The notes: generated from the letters alone by a model not told the origin. Counted from the first letter of the stretch, positions 25,220 to 34,465 are shown. The stretch is 64,000 nt of DNA from G963663775 sp963663775 (GCA_963663775.1 OY760624.1:1798001-1862000); one strand, 5' to 3'. Made by a program: numbers and translations.

Positions 25220-27496
25220 TTATTGACTCCTTTTAAATATTTTTTTCCACCATGCGGGTCGTAAAGCGGAGGAAGCCGCATGAAAAGCGGGGGGATGCAA
25301 ATCATAAAGGTATTCACCGATTTGGTGTTCTTCAAACGGTTTTTTTGCAAAAAACTTCTCAATATTTTGATAACCGGTGGGGATAAAGAACAAAACATCA
25401 AATCCCACCAGATTTAAAAACGCCGTGATGATGCTGTCCTCAAGCGTGAGCAGGCTGTCTGTGGTATGCAGATAGAGCAGCTTAGGATTTTTTTTCGTGA
25501 AATCAAATTTTTGAATCTGTCGCACAATCTCTGTCGGCAAATTCAAAATGGTTGCCACAATGGTGTATTCCGTACCGTTTTCAAAGGTACCTGCAATGAT
25601 GCGCTGGTCAATCAGCAGCTGCAATTTTTCTAGGATATATGCCTGCATTTCGGTTCTTAAAATGCCATAAGGGTATGCTTTGTGCGACTGGATGGCATCC
25701 CTGCGCAGTCGTCCGTTTTTCAAGAAATCGGTGGCATAGGCTTTGAGCGGATTTTCATCCGTGCCCTGCACCATGGGCGCCTGTGTCACCACGATGGTAT
25801 CTTCCGTCATCAGGGATTGGATGCCATCCCAATAAGGCACGAGATTGCCGTCTTTCACACCGGAAATTTTCGCAAAAACCACGGGCATATTCACCGTTTC
25901 CTGCACAATGCTAAAGTTGGGACGATATTTCAGCTCCTGATTCCATAAAATAGAAATTTCTTCGTACATGGTGCGCAAGGAAACGGCAATGGCATTTTGA
26001 TACTGCATATTGCGATACATACCGGAATCTTGATACAGCAGCGTATCCAATTCACGTTCGGCATGATAGGCGGCAGTGCCCATATGGATTTCTGATTGCT
26101 CGGAAGGGAATTTCTGCACCACGAGGGACTCGGGAAACTGAATCTCGTGCAGCTGCGCATCCTCCAAAAGGCAATTGTCCTGCAAATTGGGGAGCAGGAG
26201 CAGCACATCAACGGGCAGTTTGGACAGCAGCTTGAGAAACAGGGCTTCATTTTCGGTCTGACATCCGCCCAAATACACAAAACATGCAATGGAAGGAAAC
26301 TGCCAGCCTGCAAACAGCGTTTTATGATACCGTTTCAGCCAACACAATAGATAAATCGCTTGATTGGTCAATTTATTCAGATTCGCATGGGATTTTTGCT
26401 GTGCGTCCAGAATCGTATCAAAAAATGCCTTTGTCAGCAGCCGCTGCAATTCTGCAGAAGCACTGTGCGGCAGATTGCCTTTCAATCCCAACAGCATCTG
26501 GTCCGTATCACGGTAAGCCCCCCGCTGAATCTCTGCGATTTCTTCCACGGTCGGCGGTGAAATCTGCTGTTCGACCACAACCAAAGACCTTTGTGCATTT
26601 TTTAGCGCCAGTTGCAATTGGAACAGTTGGTTGACATAGGTCAATTTATCTTCAACGCCATGGATTCGCAGCCAAGCATTGTAAAAAAACGCTTCGTCGG
26701 TGCCACGGGTCTGTACATCGGTCAAAATATCGTCAAATCCCTTGCCGGTAATCCATGCGTTTGTGCAGGGATTTTTTTGCGGCAAATCGCCGTATAATCG
26801 CTGCAACTGCTGCGTTTGCGCCCGTTGCTCCCGCAGCCATTGCAGGCTGAAGGTTGCGGGAAAGGTATACATCCCTTCCTCCAGATATTCTTTGGCAAAC
26901 GCCTCGGCTGCGTCCAATTGCAGATAGGCCTGCTTGCCTTGGTATTGCAGCAGCATCACATCACATCCGGCGTGCGCCAACATGGCGAGGAGATGCAGTT
27001 CATATTTACTGACTTCGCCTTCGCACAGAATTTTGGGGATTTGCCCGTTGCCCAATTGATGCAGAAGGCTTTCAAAGCGATAATACAGCCAACACATAAA
27101 TTTGATATAGATATTGCGCAGAATGCTGTCATTTTTGCCAGCTTTGCGCATGGCATCCAAGGTATCATAGAGCGAGGCGGCAAGTGCATTGCGTGGAGCG
27201 GTGCGCATGCGGGGCAGCCATTTTTGCAGCTGTGCGCCCAAAAACCCCATGCTCATTTGAAAATCAAGCCCTAGGATTTCATCATAGTATGCCAAATTTT
27301 TTTCCGTGGGGTTGGCAAGCTTGCCCTCTATCACAACGCCGCAGGTGCGTGCCGCTGCATCATACTGCTGAATAAAATGATGGATATGCTCATTATAGCC
27401 ATGTATTCGATAAAAATATACGCATGGCTCTTTTCTGTCAGGCAGTGCGGAAAAAAAATCATCCAATGTTTGAAGCGTCTTATATGTAAACTCCAT
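25220..27496 (-). CDS. YceG-family protein of the Ter operon
   Basis: A 758-residue cytoplasmic protein, first gene of the minus arm. It matches the YceG family (PF14266) by length, by the repeated pattern of alpha/beta units and by context beside TelA; the C-terminal region includes VATILNLPTEIVRQIQKFD and the closing block around NLVGFDVLFFIPTGYQNIE. No catalytic motif is recognised with certainty. In Ter systems YceG is thought to join the predicted metabolite pathway or the membrane stress complex. The ATG at 27496 has GAAGGGG ten bases upstream and a consensus promoter 50-80 bases upstream. Assignment rests on family memory and gene order. Confidence 0.82.
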   Translation of the reverse strand: MEFTYKTLQTLDDFFSALPDRKEPCVYFYRIHGYNEHIHHFIQQYDAAARTCGVVIEGKLANPTEKNLAYYDEILGLDFQMSMGFLGAQLQKWLPRMRTAPRNALAASLYDTLDAMRKAGKNDSILRNIYIKFMCWLYYRFESLLHQLGNGQIPKILCEGEVSKYELHLLAMLAHAGCDVMLLQYQGKQAYLQLDAAEAFAKEYLEEGMYTFPATFSLQWLREQRAQTQQLQRLYGDLPQKNPCTNAWITGKGFDDILTDVQTRGTDEAFFYNAWLRIHGVEDKLTYVNQLFQLQLALKNAQRSLVVVEQQISPPTVEEIAEIQRGAYRDTDQMLLGLKGNLPHSASAELQRLLTKAFFDTILDAQQKSHANLNKLTNQAIYLLCWLKRYHKTLFAGWQFPSIACFVYLGGCQTENEALFLKLLSKLPVDVLLLLPNLQDNCLLEDAQLHEIQFPESLVVQKFPSEQSEIHMGTAAYHAERELDTLLYQDSGMYRNMQYQNAIAVSLRTMYEEISILWNQELKYRPNFSIVQETVNMPVVFAKISGVKDGNLVPYWDGIQSLMTEDTIVVTQAPMVQGTDENPLKAYATDFLKNGRLRRDAIQSHKAYPYGILRTEMQAYILEKLQLLIDQRIIAGTFENGTEYTIVATILNLPTEIVRQIQKFDFTKKNPKLLYLHTTDSLLTLEDSIITAFLNLVGFDVLFFIPTGYQNIEKFFAKKPFEEHQIGEYLYDLHPPAFHAASSALRPAWWKKIFKRSQ

Positions 27497-27546
27497 TTGC
27501 TATAATCCCCTTCAATCCGTATTCCTATAAGGCTCAATATGAATTC

Positions 27547-27575
27547 ATTATACGCTTCTTTATGGAAGGTTTCAA
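27547..27575 (-). promoter_or_regulatory. Consensus promoter of the minus-strand Ter operon
   Basis: Minus strand TTGAAA (27570-27575), a 17-base spacer and a perfect TATAAT (27547-27552). It drives YceG-TelA-TerD-ATPase and stands back to back with the promoter of the plus arm, about 100 bases away. Confidence 0.8.
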
Positions 27576-27673
27576 GAATTTGCGATATTTTTTTACAATT
27601 TTCTACCAGAATACAGGCTTCTAAATCAAAAATATGAAAAATGGCTCATACACTGGCATCTAGCGAGAAAAAA

Positions 27674-27682
27674 TGTTAAAAT
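27674..27682 (+). promoter_or_regulatory. Extended -10 promoter of the plus-strand Ter arm
   Basis: TGTTAAAAT (27674-27682) with a weak -35 (TGGCAT, 27654-27659). It lies upstream of the ATG at 27724 and so rules out an earlier in-frame start at 27673. Confidence 0.55.
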
Positions 27683-27723
27683 TATCTATGCCTTTATTTT
27701 TGAAAGATAGGAGCAGTTCTCTC

Positions 27724-28848
27724 ATGTATACAGAAACAGATTTGGTTCGTGTTGCAAGGCGCGAAAACAATACCAAACGCAGCTATTTGATTGTAAATCC
27801 TTTGCAGGGAAAGCATATGCCGGTTTCTCCGAAAATTGCACTGCAGCTGTTTCAGCAATTGGCACAAAAGATTGCGCAGCAGCATGCGCAGGAATCGCTC
27901 CTGTTGATTGGATTCGCAGAAACCGCAACCGCCATCGGTGCGGCAATTGCGGCAGAACTCCAATGTCACTATATGCAGACCACAAGGGAAGCCATCGACA
28001 AGGTGCAGTATTTATATTTTTCGGAATCGCACAGCCATGCGACCGAACAAAAGCTGGTGCAAGACGATGTGGACGCAATCATCGGCAGTGTACAGCGCAT
28101 TATTTTTATAGAAGATGAAATGACCACCGGAAACACCATCTTGAAAATCATTCGCCTTTTGCAGCAGCGGTATCCCAATCAAGTGCAGTTTGCGGCAGCG
28201 TCTTTGCTCAACGGGATGGAGCCAGAAGCCTTACAGCGCTATGCGCAGGCAGATATTCCGCTGTACTATTTGCAAAAAACAGACCACACGCCCTATGCAG
28301 AACTGGCGCAAAGCTATCGAGGGGATGGGAAATATCATACCCTCCGTCCATCGGATACGGCTTCATTTTCAGATGTCTGTACTTGCCATACCTATTGCAA
28401 TGCCAGACGATTGGTGCAGAGCACAGACATGCAGAATGCCTGCCGTGTGCTTTGGGAGCAAATTCACGCCCGCTATTCATTTAATCCCGCACAAAATATT
28501 CTGATACTGGGCACGGAGGAGTTTATGTATCCACCCTTGTTTGTCGCCGCCAAGATAGAGCAGTTGGGGTGTCGTGTGAAATTTTGCGCCACCACAAGAA
28601 GCCCCATTGCGGTCAGCCGTGAGCCAGAGTATTCGCTGCATGAACGCTATGAACTGCGCAGTTTATATGATGCACAGCGTGTTACATATGTATACGATTT
28701 GGCGCAATATGATGCCGTATTCATCATTACGGATGCGCCGCAGCACATCGACAGCGGAGCGGATTCTCTGCGTATGGCATTGCAATCACAGGGCAATACC
28801 CAAATCAATCTGATAAGGTGGTGTAACGAACATGCAAAGCAGCTATAG
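27724..28848 (+). CDS. Phosphoribosyltransferase with C-terminal TRSP domain (Ter biosynthetic module)
   Basis: A 374-residue two-domain protein. Residues about 5-220 form a phosphoribosyltransferase of the PRTase_2 type; the PRPP-binding motif is IFIEDEMTTGNTI. Residues about 255-370 are the TRSP domain, named for the motif seen here as ATTRSPIAVSREPEYSLHE. Such proteins occur almost only in Ter gene clusters and are predicted to help build a nucleoside-like compound. The start is ATG 27724, with AGGAG 11 bases away. The next gene overlaps by 17 bases, so the two are translationally coupled and probably form a complex. The base or acceptor used is unknown. Confidence 0.87.
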   Translation: MYTETDLVRVARRENNTKRSYLIVNPLQGKHMPVSPKIALQLFQQLAQKIAQQHAQESLLLIGFAETATAIGAAIAAELQCHYMQTTREAIDKVQYLYFSESHSHATEQKLVQDDVDAIIGSVQRIIFIEDEMTTGNTILKIIRLLQQRYPNQVQFAAASLLNGMEPEALQRYAQADIPLYYLQKTDHTPYAELAQSYRGDGKYHTLRPSDTASFSDVCTCHTYCNARRLVQSTDMQNACRVLWEQIHARYSFNPAQNILILGTEEFMYPPLFVAAKIEQLGCRVKFCATTRSPIAVSREPEYSLHERYELRSLYDAQRVTYVYDLAQYDAVFIITDAPQHIDSGADSLRMALQSQGNTQINLIRWCNEHAKQL

Positions 28849-29881
28849 CGAAAATGATGTACACCTGCTGCTCAAAGATATTACAGGACTGGTACAGCCG
28901 CAAGACACCGCCGAGCGGGAGCGTCTGATTCAAAGCGGCAGACATTATTGTGAGATGCTGCCCATCGAATATTCCCCCACGGAAACCTATATGCAGACCT
29001 ATGAGGAGGCGTTGGCACTATTTGCAGCACCCACTGCGCATGCGGTGGGCGTGCTTGCCGATAAAATCATGGCGCAAAGGGGGAACAAGGTGGTGCTCGT
29101 GTCGCTTGCCCGTGCGGGTATTCCCATCGGCATTTTGCTCAAGCGGTATCTGCGTTGGAAATACCAAGTGGACGTGCCGCATTATGCCATTTCCATCATC
29201 CGTGGACGTGGAATTGATGCAAATGCCATGCGTTTTCTCCTCAAACGGCATGCACCGGAAAGCATCGTCTTTGTGGACGGATGGATTGGAAAAGGGGCGA
29301 TTTTGCAGCAGCTGCAGCAAGCATTGGTTGATTTTCCTGCGGTTTCTGCCCAATTGGCAGTATTGGCAGACCCTGCAAACATCACTAGCCTTTGCGGCAC
29401 GCATGAAGACCTGCTGATTCCCAGCTCTTGCTTAAACTCCACCGTTTCGGGCTTGGTTAGCCGCACCTTTCTGCGTGGGGACATCATCGGTTCAGACGAT
29501 TTTCATGGCGCCGTGTATTACGGCAATCTGCGAGAGCAGGATTTGTCCTATTCATTCATTGAAGCCATCGAAGCACAGTTCCAAACCAACAATACCGAAC
29601 CGGAAGTGACACTGCCGCAGCAGGGCATTGACGAAGTGCGTGCCATTGGCAGGCAGTTTCAAATCAGCAATATCCATTTCATCAAACCCGGCATCGGTGA
29701 AACCACCCGTGTGTTGCTGCGCAGAGTGCCTTGGAAAATTCTCATCCGTGAAGCGAGTAAAGCGGATGCTTCTCTTGCACCGCTGCTGCGGTTGGCACAG
29801 GAAAAGCAGGTCGATGTGCAGTATTATCCGCTGCAAAATTACAAGGCGTGCGGTATCATCAAGAATTTGGGCGATGTATAG
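28832..29881 (+). CDS. Phosphoribosyltransferase fused to a Pelota-like RNA-binding domain (Ter biosynthetic module)
   Basis: A 349-residue protein. Residues about 30-230 are a PRTase_1-type phosphoribosyltransferase with the PRPP-loop variant IVFVDGWIGKGAI; SLARAGIPIG is the pyrophosphate-binding loop. Residues about 260-349 resemble the Pelota/L7Ae-like fold (PELOTA_1), with GIGETTRVLLRRVPWKILI. This combination is known from Ter clusters, where it is predicted to modify a nucleotide or an RNA. Both PRTases of the pair together probably transfer or rearrange a ribose phosphate. The gene overlaps the preceding one by 17 bases. The product is not known experimentally to me. Confidence 0.85.
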   Translation: MQSSYSENDVHLLLKDITGLVQPQDTAERERLIQSGRHYCEMLPIEYSPTETYMQTYEEALALFAAPTAHAVGVLADKIMAQRGNKVVLVSLARAGIPIGILLKRYLRWKYQVDVPHYAISIIRGRGIDANAMRFLLKRHAPESIVFVDGWIGKGAILQQLQQALVDFPAVSAQLAVLADPANITSLCGTHEDLLIPSSCLNSTVSGLVSRTFLRGDIIGSDDFHGAVYYGNLREQDLSYSFIEAIEAQFQTNNTEPEVTLPQQGIDEVRAIGRQFQISNIHFIKPGIGETTRVLLRRVPWKILIREASKADASLAPLLRLAQEKQVDVQYYPLQNYKACGIIKNLGDV

Positions 29882-29918
29882 ACCGTGAATTCGTGATGAA
29901 TCCTAGAAAAATTATGTT

Positions 29919-30752
29919 TTAGAAGAAAAGGTGCAAAAGCCCCAGCAAAAAGCCAATCAGCGCCCCTAGATAGATAATGGCGTGCAGTTCGTGGCGCATG
30001 ACCTTGAAGGTGATGCGTTCCAGCTCCCGCATTTCCATGGCATTTATTTTGTCTTCCACGATTTTTCCGATGTTCACCGCTTCCATGACGCCGGAAATTT
30101 GCGTGTGGATGGTATTGGTATAGCATCGTGCCACTTCTGTACAGACCATCTCACGGTCAATTTCATATTTGTCCAAGATGTCTTGCAGGGGCAAATGGTT
30201 GATTTCCAAAATTTCTTGTTCAATCCTTTTGGAAATCGCAATTTTGCCTTCGTTTTCTACATAGCTTTGCACTTTTTCACCGAATGTAGAGGCAATATCC
30301 ATCAAAATTTGGTCTTTCACCAAGAGGGCGGCAATGCTGTTATCCATTCGTGTTTTGAGCAGTTGGTACACCTCTTGTGTCACCAGCTGTTCCAACCCGC
30401 TTTTGCTGATGCGGTCTGCAATGCCGTCCGCAATGCGGCCGGGAAGGGCATGGTTTTCTCGGTCAAACTGCACGGGATATTGCAGCAGTCCTGCATTGAT
30501 GTTGTCCACCACCTGCTTTTCGCACAAAGCCGCTTCCACCGCCGCATCGTCCATCAAATCTTCGCTGACCAATCTGCCGATGGCCTTGGCAATGTCGTGC
30601 TTGCGCATGGGGATGATGCCCGGTGTAAAGGGCAGCTGCATGCCAAACAGCATTTTCTTCTCATAGGGTCGAAACAGCATTTTCAGTGCGATGTAATTCG
30701 TAAAACATCCAATCACTGCGCTCAATGCCAACGCAAAAATATGTTGTATCAT
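29919..30752 (-). CDS. DUF445-family membrane protein
   Basis: A 277-residue protein of the DUF445 (YheB-like) family. A membrane helix at the start (AVIGCFTNYIALKMLF) is followed by the family block PFTPGIIPMRKHDIAKAIGRLV, a long helical middle and a final membrane helix (AIIYLGALIGFLLGLLHLFF). No function is established for the family. It is coded on the minus strand between the plus-strand phosphoribosyltransferase and lyase genes, so it interrupts the plus arm. Its start faces the lyase promoter region across 94 bases. Confidence 0.88.
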   Translation of the reverse strand: MIQHIFALALSAVIGCFTNYIALKMLFRPYEKKMLFGMQLPFTPGIIPMRKHDIAKAIGRLVSEDLMDDAAVEAALCEKQVVDNINAGLLQYPVQFDRENHALPGRIADGIADRISKSGLEQLVTQEVYQLLKTRMDNSIAALLVKDQILMDIASTFGEKVQSYVENEGKIAISKRIEQEILEINHLPLQDILDKYEIDREMVCTEVARCYTNTIHTQISGVMEAVNIGKIVEDKINAMEMRELERITFKVMRHELHAIIYLGALIGFLLGLLHLFF

Positions 30753-30777
30753 GTTACCTAACTCACTTTCTATAGAT

Positions 30778-30801
30778 ACCGCTTTGCTGTGCGGTTTTTT
30801 T
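30778..30801 (+). terminator. Small hairpin with T-run upstream of lyase gene
   Basis: ACCGC (30778-30782) and GCGGT (30791-30795) close an eight-base loop and are followed by TTTTTT. The stem is only five pairs. It could stop plus-strand transcription coming through the antisense of the DUF445 gene, or act in the lyase leader. Confidence 0.35.
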
Positions 30802-30846
30802 AAAATTGTTTATGAATGCAGGTTATAAGAACCAAGGAGATTTTTC

Positions 30847-31812
30847 ATGAAAGATTCCATCCGCTATTATGCGATTGGCGCATTGCTCTATTGTCCGGCG
30901 AACACCCCGACGATTGCGCGCGCTATTATTGAAGAAAAATTTGAACAGCCCTTTTCTTTGGCACTGTGTCTGGAGGATACCATTCGTGACCATCTGGTGC
31001 AGGCGGCAGAAGCGCAATTGATTGCATCGCTCGCCGCCATCTGTGACGCACAACAGCATTGGCAATTTTTCTTGCCCAAAATTTTCATTCGTGTGCGGGA
31101 AAGTGCGCAAATTCCACGGCTGCTTGCCGCTTTGGGGGCGTGTAGGTCGATTGTGACGGGATTTATCCTGCCCAAATTTTCCTTGGAAAATGCGGATGAA
31201 TACATTGCAGCGCTATCCCTTGCCAATGCGCAGGCATCACCGCTATATATGATGCCGATTTTGGAAAGCCCGTCTATGGTGCATCTGCAAAACCGCCATC
31301 AGATTCTGTATGCCTTGAAACAGAAATTGGATGCCGTGCAGCAGTGGGTTTTAAACATCCGTGTGGGCGGAAATGACTTGTGCAACGTGTTTGGATTTCG
31401 GCGGCATGCAAATGAAACCATTTATGATATCCCGCCGATTTCATCCATTCTATCCGATATTATTACAGTGTTTGGGCAGGAATATGTCGTTTCAGGACCG
31501 GTTTGGGAATATTATAATGGGGCAGATTGGGAGCAGGGGCTTCGGTGTGAACTTTCCAAAGACAAGGCATTTGGGTTTGTTGGGAAAACCGTGATTCATC
31601 CCAATCAAATTCCCGTAGTGAATCATGCGTATCAAATTTCTCAAACAGATTATGCCGATGCGTTGTCCATTTTAGAGTGGAGCACGGAGCATGCAGGGTT
31701 GGTGTCGCACAATCCCGGCAAAGAGCGCATGAATGAATTCAAAACGCACTATAATTGGGCAATGAAAATGCAATTCATGGCACAGGCATATGGCATCCAT
31801 CCATTTACATAA
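30847..31812 (+). CDS. CitE/HpcH-like C-C bond lyase of the Ter island
   Basis: A 321-residue TIM-barrel enzyme, ATG behind AAGGAG. The early block IGALLYCPANTPTIARAIIE and LALCLEDTIRD resemble the start and the magnesium/CoA-site region of citrate-lyase beta-like proteins; VSGPVWEYYNG is near the end, and GFVGKTVIHPNQIPVVN is the conserved HPxQ region. The version in Ter clusters is known as C-C_Bond_Lyase and is predicted to cleave or form a carbon bond on the product of the two phosphoribosyltransferases. It is separated from them by the antisense DUF445 gene and has no obvious strong promoter of its own. Substrate unknown. Confidence 0.87.
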   Translation: MKDSIRYYAIGALLYCPANTPTIARAIIEEKFEQPFSLALCLEDTIRDHLVQAAEAQLIASLAAICDAQQHWQFFLPKIFIRVRESAQIPRLLAALGACRSIVTGFILPKFSLENADEYIAALSLANAQASPLYMMPILESPSMVHLQNRHQILYALKQKLDAVQQWVLNIRVGGNDLCNVFGFRRHANETIYDIPPISSILSDIITVFGQEYVVSGPVWEYYNGADWEQGLRCELSKDKAFGFVGKTVIHPNQIPVVNHAYQISQTDYADALSILEWSTEHAGLVSHNPGKERMNEFKTHYNWAMKMQFMAQAYGIHPFT

Positions 31813-31825
31813 AGGGAGATGCGGG

Positions 31826-34465
31826 TTATTCCTCGTCAGAATGCGCCAACAAGGATTTCAGCTGCTGCTGGGTTTCTTCGGACACAGCATGTAGCAGGGG
31901 AGTACGGTCGGTTTTTTGATGGGTTTGGGTGAGGGGTTCGATGACACGGGTCACCTCGTATTCCAGTTCTCTTGCAGAGAGCAGGGAACAGCCCGCGCCA
32001 CGCACGATGATTTGCTGCAAACCATCCGATGTTGCAACGGTGATTTGATATTGCGATTGATGGTCATGCGCAAACTTTTCAATGTATTGGTCAGCGGTTT
32101 GCGCTTCCTTGGTGTATACGACATGAAGATTGTGATATTCCACAATCTCTTCTTCATGCCCTTTGACACGGTAGGCGTCAAACACGACAATCACTTGATG
32201 TTTCCGAATGGCTTGATAACTGCTGAGCATATCCAACAGCTTGCTGCGTGCCGCATCCATGTGGTCTGCCGCCAATGCGGCAAGCGTTGGCCACGCATGA
32301 ATGATGTTATAGCCATCCACCAGCAGATAGGTGTGTTCTGGCGCACGCCGTTGGTGCACATAGGTGGTTTGGGGCACAGCACGCTCCGGCGCAGCGGCAG
32401 ATTTTTGCCGTTTCCAACGGGATTTTTTCCCTTGATTGGCATAATAGGTGCTGCTTATGATTTTCTCGACCTCTTCCGGGCTAATCCAATGACTGGAAGA
32501 TGCAGATTGCTTGGGCGCTGCAACGGTTGATGGCTTGGCAGAGAGCACGCTTTCCACATGCATATGTGCTTTCACTTGATTCCACGGCACAAAAAAACCA
32601 GAACCGTGGGTGCAAAAGACAGAGCCTGTGGGATTTTGCAAATCGCTTTCTGCATCATAACCGATGCTTGCAATGACCTCTTCTGCATTATGGCAGGGCT
32701 GATACCCTTGCAGGCTGCAAAATAGTTTGCCCTGCCCCTTAGTGTAGGCGGTGACATCTTGCTGATAATTTTGCAGCGTGGCAACCGGTGCACTGCCGAC
32801 CAAAACCGCAGTGGCATCATTGGTTTGGGAGAGTTCACACGTGCCGTGCATCTTTTCCACATCCGCCATGGCACGCCCCACCATCTGCGCCGGCAGTTCC
32901 AAGCGAAAGGCATAAAACGGCTCCAACAGAATAGAGTCCGCTTCTTGCAGTCCTTGGCGCACGGCACGATAGGTCGCTTCTCGGAAATCGCCGCCCTCGG
33001 TGTGTTTTTGATGGGCACGCCCTGCGACCAGCGTGATTTTCATGTCCGTAATGACAGAGCCGGTTAACACGCCACGAAACGCTTTTTCCTCCAAGTGGGA
33101 CAAAATCAGCCGCTGCCAGTTTTTAGACAAACTGTCTTCGCTGCAGGAAGCTGCGAACTGCATGCCACTGCTGGTTGCGCCGGGTTCGAGCAGCAGATGC
33201 ACCTCGGCATAATGGCGCAGTGGTTCAAAATGCCCGACCCCTTCCACCATCGCTGCAATGGTTTCTTTATAGACGATTTTACCGGTGTCAAACGTGACAG
33301 CAGTATCAAATCGATTTTGCAGGATGCTTTGCAGGATTTCAAGCTGTACCTCGCCCATAATCTGCACTTGGATTTCCTGCAGATGTTCGTTCCAGACGAT
33401 GTGCAGTTCGGGTTCTTCTTCCTCCAGCTGCCGCAGCTTGGGGAGCAGCATCTGCGGGGAGCAATCCTGCGGCAGCTGCATGCGATAAGATAGCACAGGC
33501 TCTAGCAGCGGGGCGGAAGAAGCGGCTTCCACGCCCAAACCTTCGCCGGCATAGGTTTGGGTCAGCCCTGTCACCGCACAAATGTCACCTGCTGTCACTT
33601 CGGCGGCAGGTGTGAATTTTTCTCCGGAATACACACGGATTTGATGCACTTTTTCTTCCCAGTGGCTTCCGTGTAGCAAATCTTTGACCAGCAGACTGCC
33701 GCCGGTCATCTTGAGGTGGGTCAAACGATTGCCCTGCTCATCTCGTGTGATTTTAAAGACTTTTGCGCCGAAATCCTGTGCAAAAGCAGGCATGTCGGCA
33801 TATTGCAGTAGACCTTCCAACAAGGCATCCACGCCTGTCAGTTTTAAGGCAGAGCCGAAAAAGCACGGAAATACCTTGCGCCTGCGAATGGCGGACTGTA
33901 TCATAGCGGGTGCAATGCAGCTGTCTTGCAAATAGGCATCCATCATCGCCTCCTCGCACAGGGCAAGCTCTTCGTAGAACGCAGGGGTTTGCCCTGTTCC
34001 AAAGTCAATACAGGCGGTATCCAACTGCTGCTGCAAGTCCAGCAGCAGTTTTTCACGATGGGTATCGGGCTGGTCCATCTTGTTGATGAATAAAAATACA
34101 GGGATTTGATATTGCTGCAGCAGATGCCACAATGTTCTGGTATGCCCCTGCACGCTGTCCGCACCGCTGATGACAAGGACAGCATAGTCCAACACTTGCA
34201 GGGTGCGCTCCATTTCTGCGGAAAAATCCACATGTCCGGGCGTATCCAACAGGGTAAATTGGGTGTCGTCCATCGTAAACATTGCCTGCTTGGAGAAAAT
34301 CGTGATGCCTCTTGCTTTTTCCAGTGCAAAGGTATCCAAATAGGCATTTTGATTATCCACACGACCCAATTTGCTGATTTTTCCGCTTTGATACAGCATT
34401 GCCTCAGACAAGGTCGTTTTTCCGGCATCTACATGCGCCAACATTCCAATGACAAGTTTTTTCAT
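31826..34465 (-). CDS. EF-G/TetM-like translational GTPase fused to a YacP/Rae1-type NYN nuclease domain
   Basis: An 879-residue fusion protein. Residues about 1-640 are a ribosomal-protection-type GTPase: G1 AHVDAGKTT, G3 DTPGHVDF, G4 NKMD, then domain II, and a domain-IV segment with HQKHTEGGDFREATYR. Residues about 710-845 are a YacP-type NYN domain: it begins YLLVDGYNIIHAWP, has VVFDAYRVKG and ends near ATSDGLQQIIVRGAG, carrying the acidic residues expected of a metal-dependent RNA nuclease. Bacillus YacP (Rae1) cuts mRNA in the ribosomal A site. A GTPase carrying such a nuclease to the ribosome is therefore plausible. TTG at 34471 is an alternative start. It is probably not a tetracycline-resistance gene, though this is untested. 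Confidence 0.85.
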   Translation of the reverse strand: MKKLVIGMLAHVDAGKTTLSEAMLYQSGKISKLGRVDNQNAYLDTFALEKARGITIFSKQAMFTMDDTQFTLLDTPGHVDFSAEMERTLQVLDYAVLVISGADSVQGHTRTLWHLLQQYQIPVFLFINKMDQPDTHREKLLLDLQQQLDTACIDFGTGQTPAFYEELALCEEAMMDAYLQDSCIAPAMIQSAIRRRKVFPCFFGSALKLTGVDALLEGLLQYADMPAFAQDFGAKVFKITRDEQGNRLTHLKMTGGSLLVKDLLHGSHWEEKVHQIRVYSGEKFTPAAEVTAGDICAVTGLTQTYAGEGLGVEAASSAPLLEPVLSYRMQLPQDCSPQMLLPKLRQLEEEEPELHIVWNEHLQEIQVQIMGEVQLEILQSILQNRFDTAVTFDTGKIVYKETIAAMVEGVGHFEPLRHYAEVHLLLEPGATSSGMQFAASCSEDSLSKNWQRLILSHLEEKAFRGVLTGSVITDMKITLVAGRAHQKHTEGGDFREATYRAVRQGLQEADSILLEPFYAFRLELPAQMVGRAMADVEKMHGTCELSQTNDATAVLVGSAPVATLQNYQQDVTAYTKGQGKLFCSLQGYQPCHNAEEVIASIGYDAESDLQNPTGSVFCTHGSGFFVPWNQVKAHMHVESVLSAKPSTVAAPKQSASSSHWISPEEVEKIISSTYYANQGKKSRWKRQKSAAAPERAVPQTTYVHQRRAPEHTYLLVDGYNIIHAWPTLAALAADHMDAARSKLLDMLSSYQAIRKHQVIVVFDAYRVKGHEEEIVEYHNLHVVYTKEAQTADQYIEKFAHDHQSQYQITVATSDGLQQIIVRGAGCSLLSARELEYEVTRVIEPLTQTHQKTDRTPLLHAVSEETQQQLKSLLAHSDEE

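Noticed and set aside
18649..31812. Dedicated tellurite resistance determinant or defence island
   Set aside because: The TerD/TelA names come from tellurite resistance, but the gene set matches a general stress and metabolite module. No nuclease, toxin or phage-defence gene typical of defence islands was seen in the block.
31826..34465. Tetracycline-resistance ribosomal protection gene
   Set aside because: The GTPase part resembles TetM, but the nuclease fusion, chromosomal setting and lack of mobile-element signs do not fit a resistance gene.
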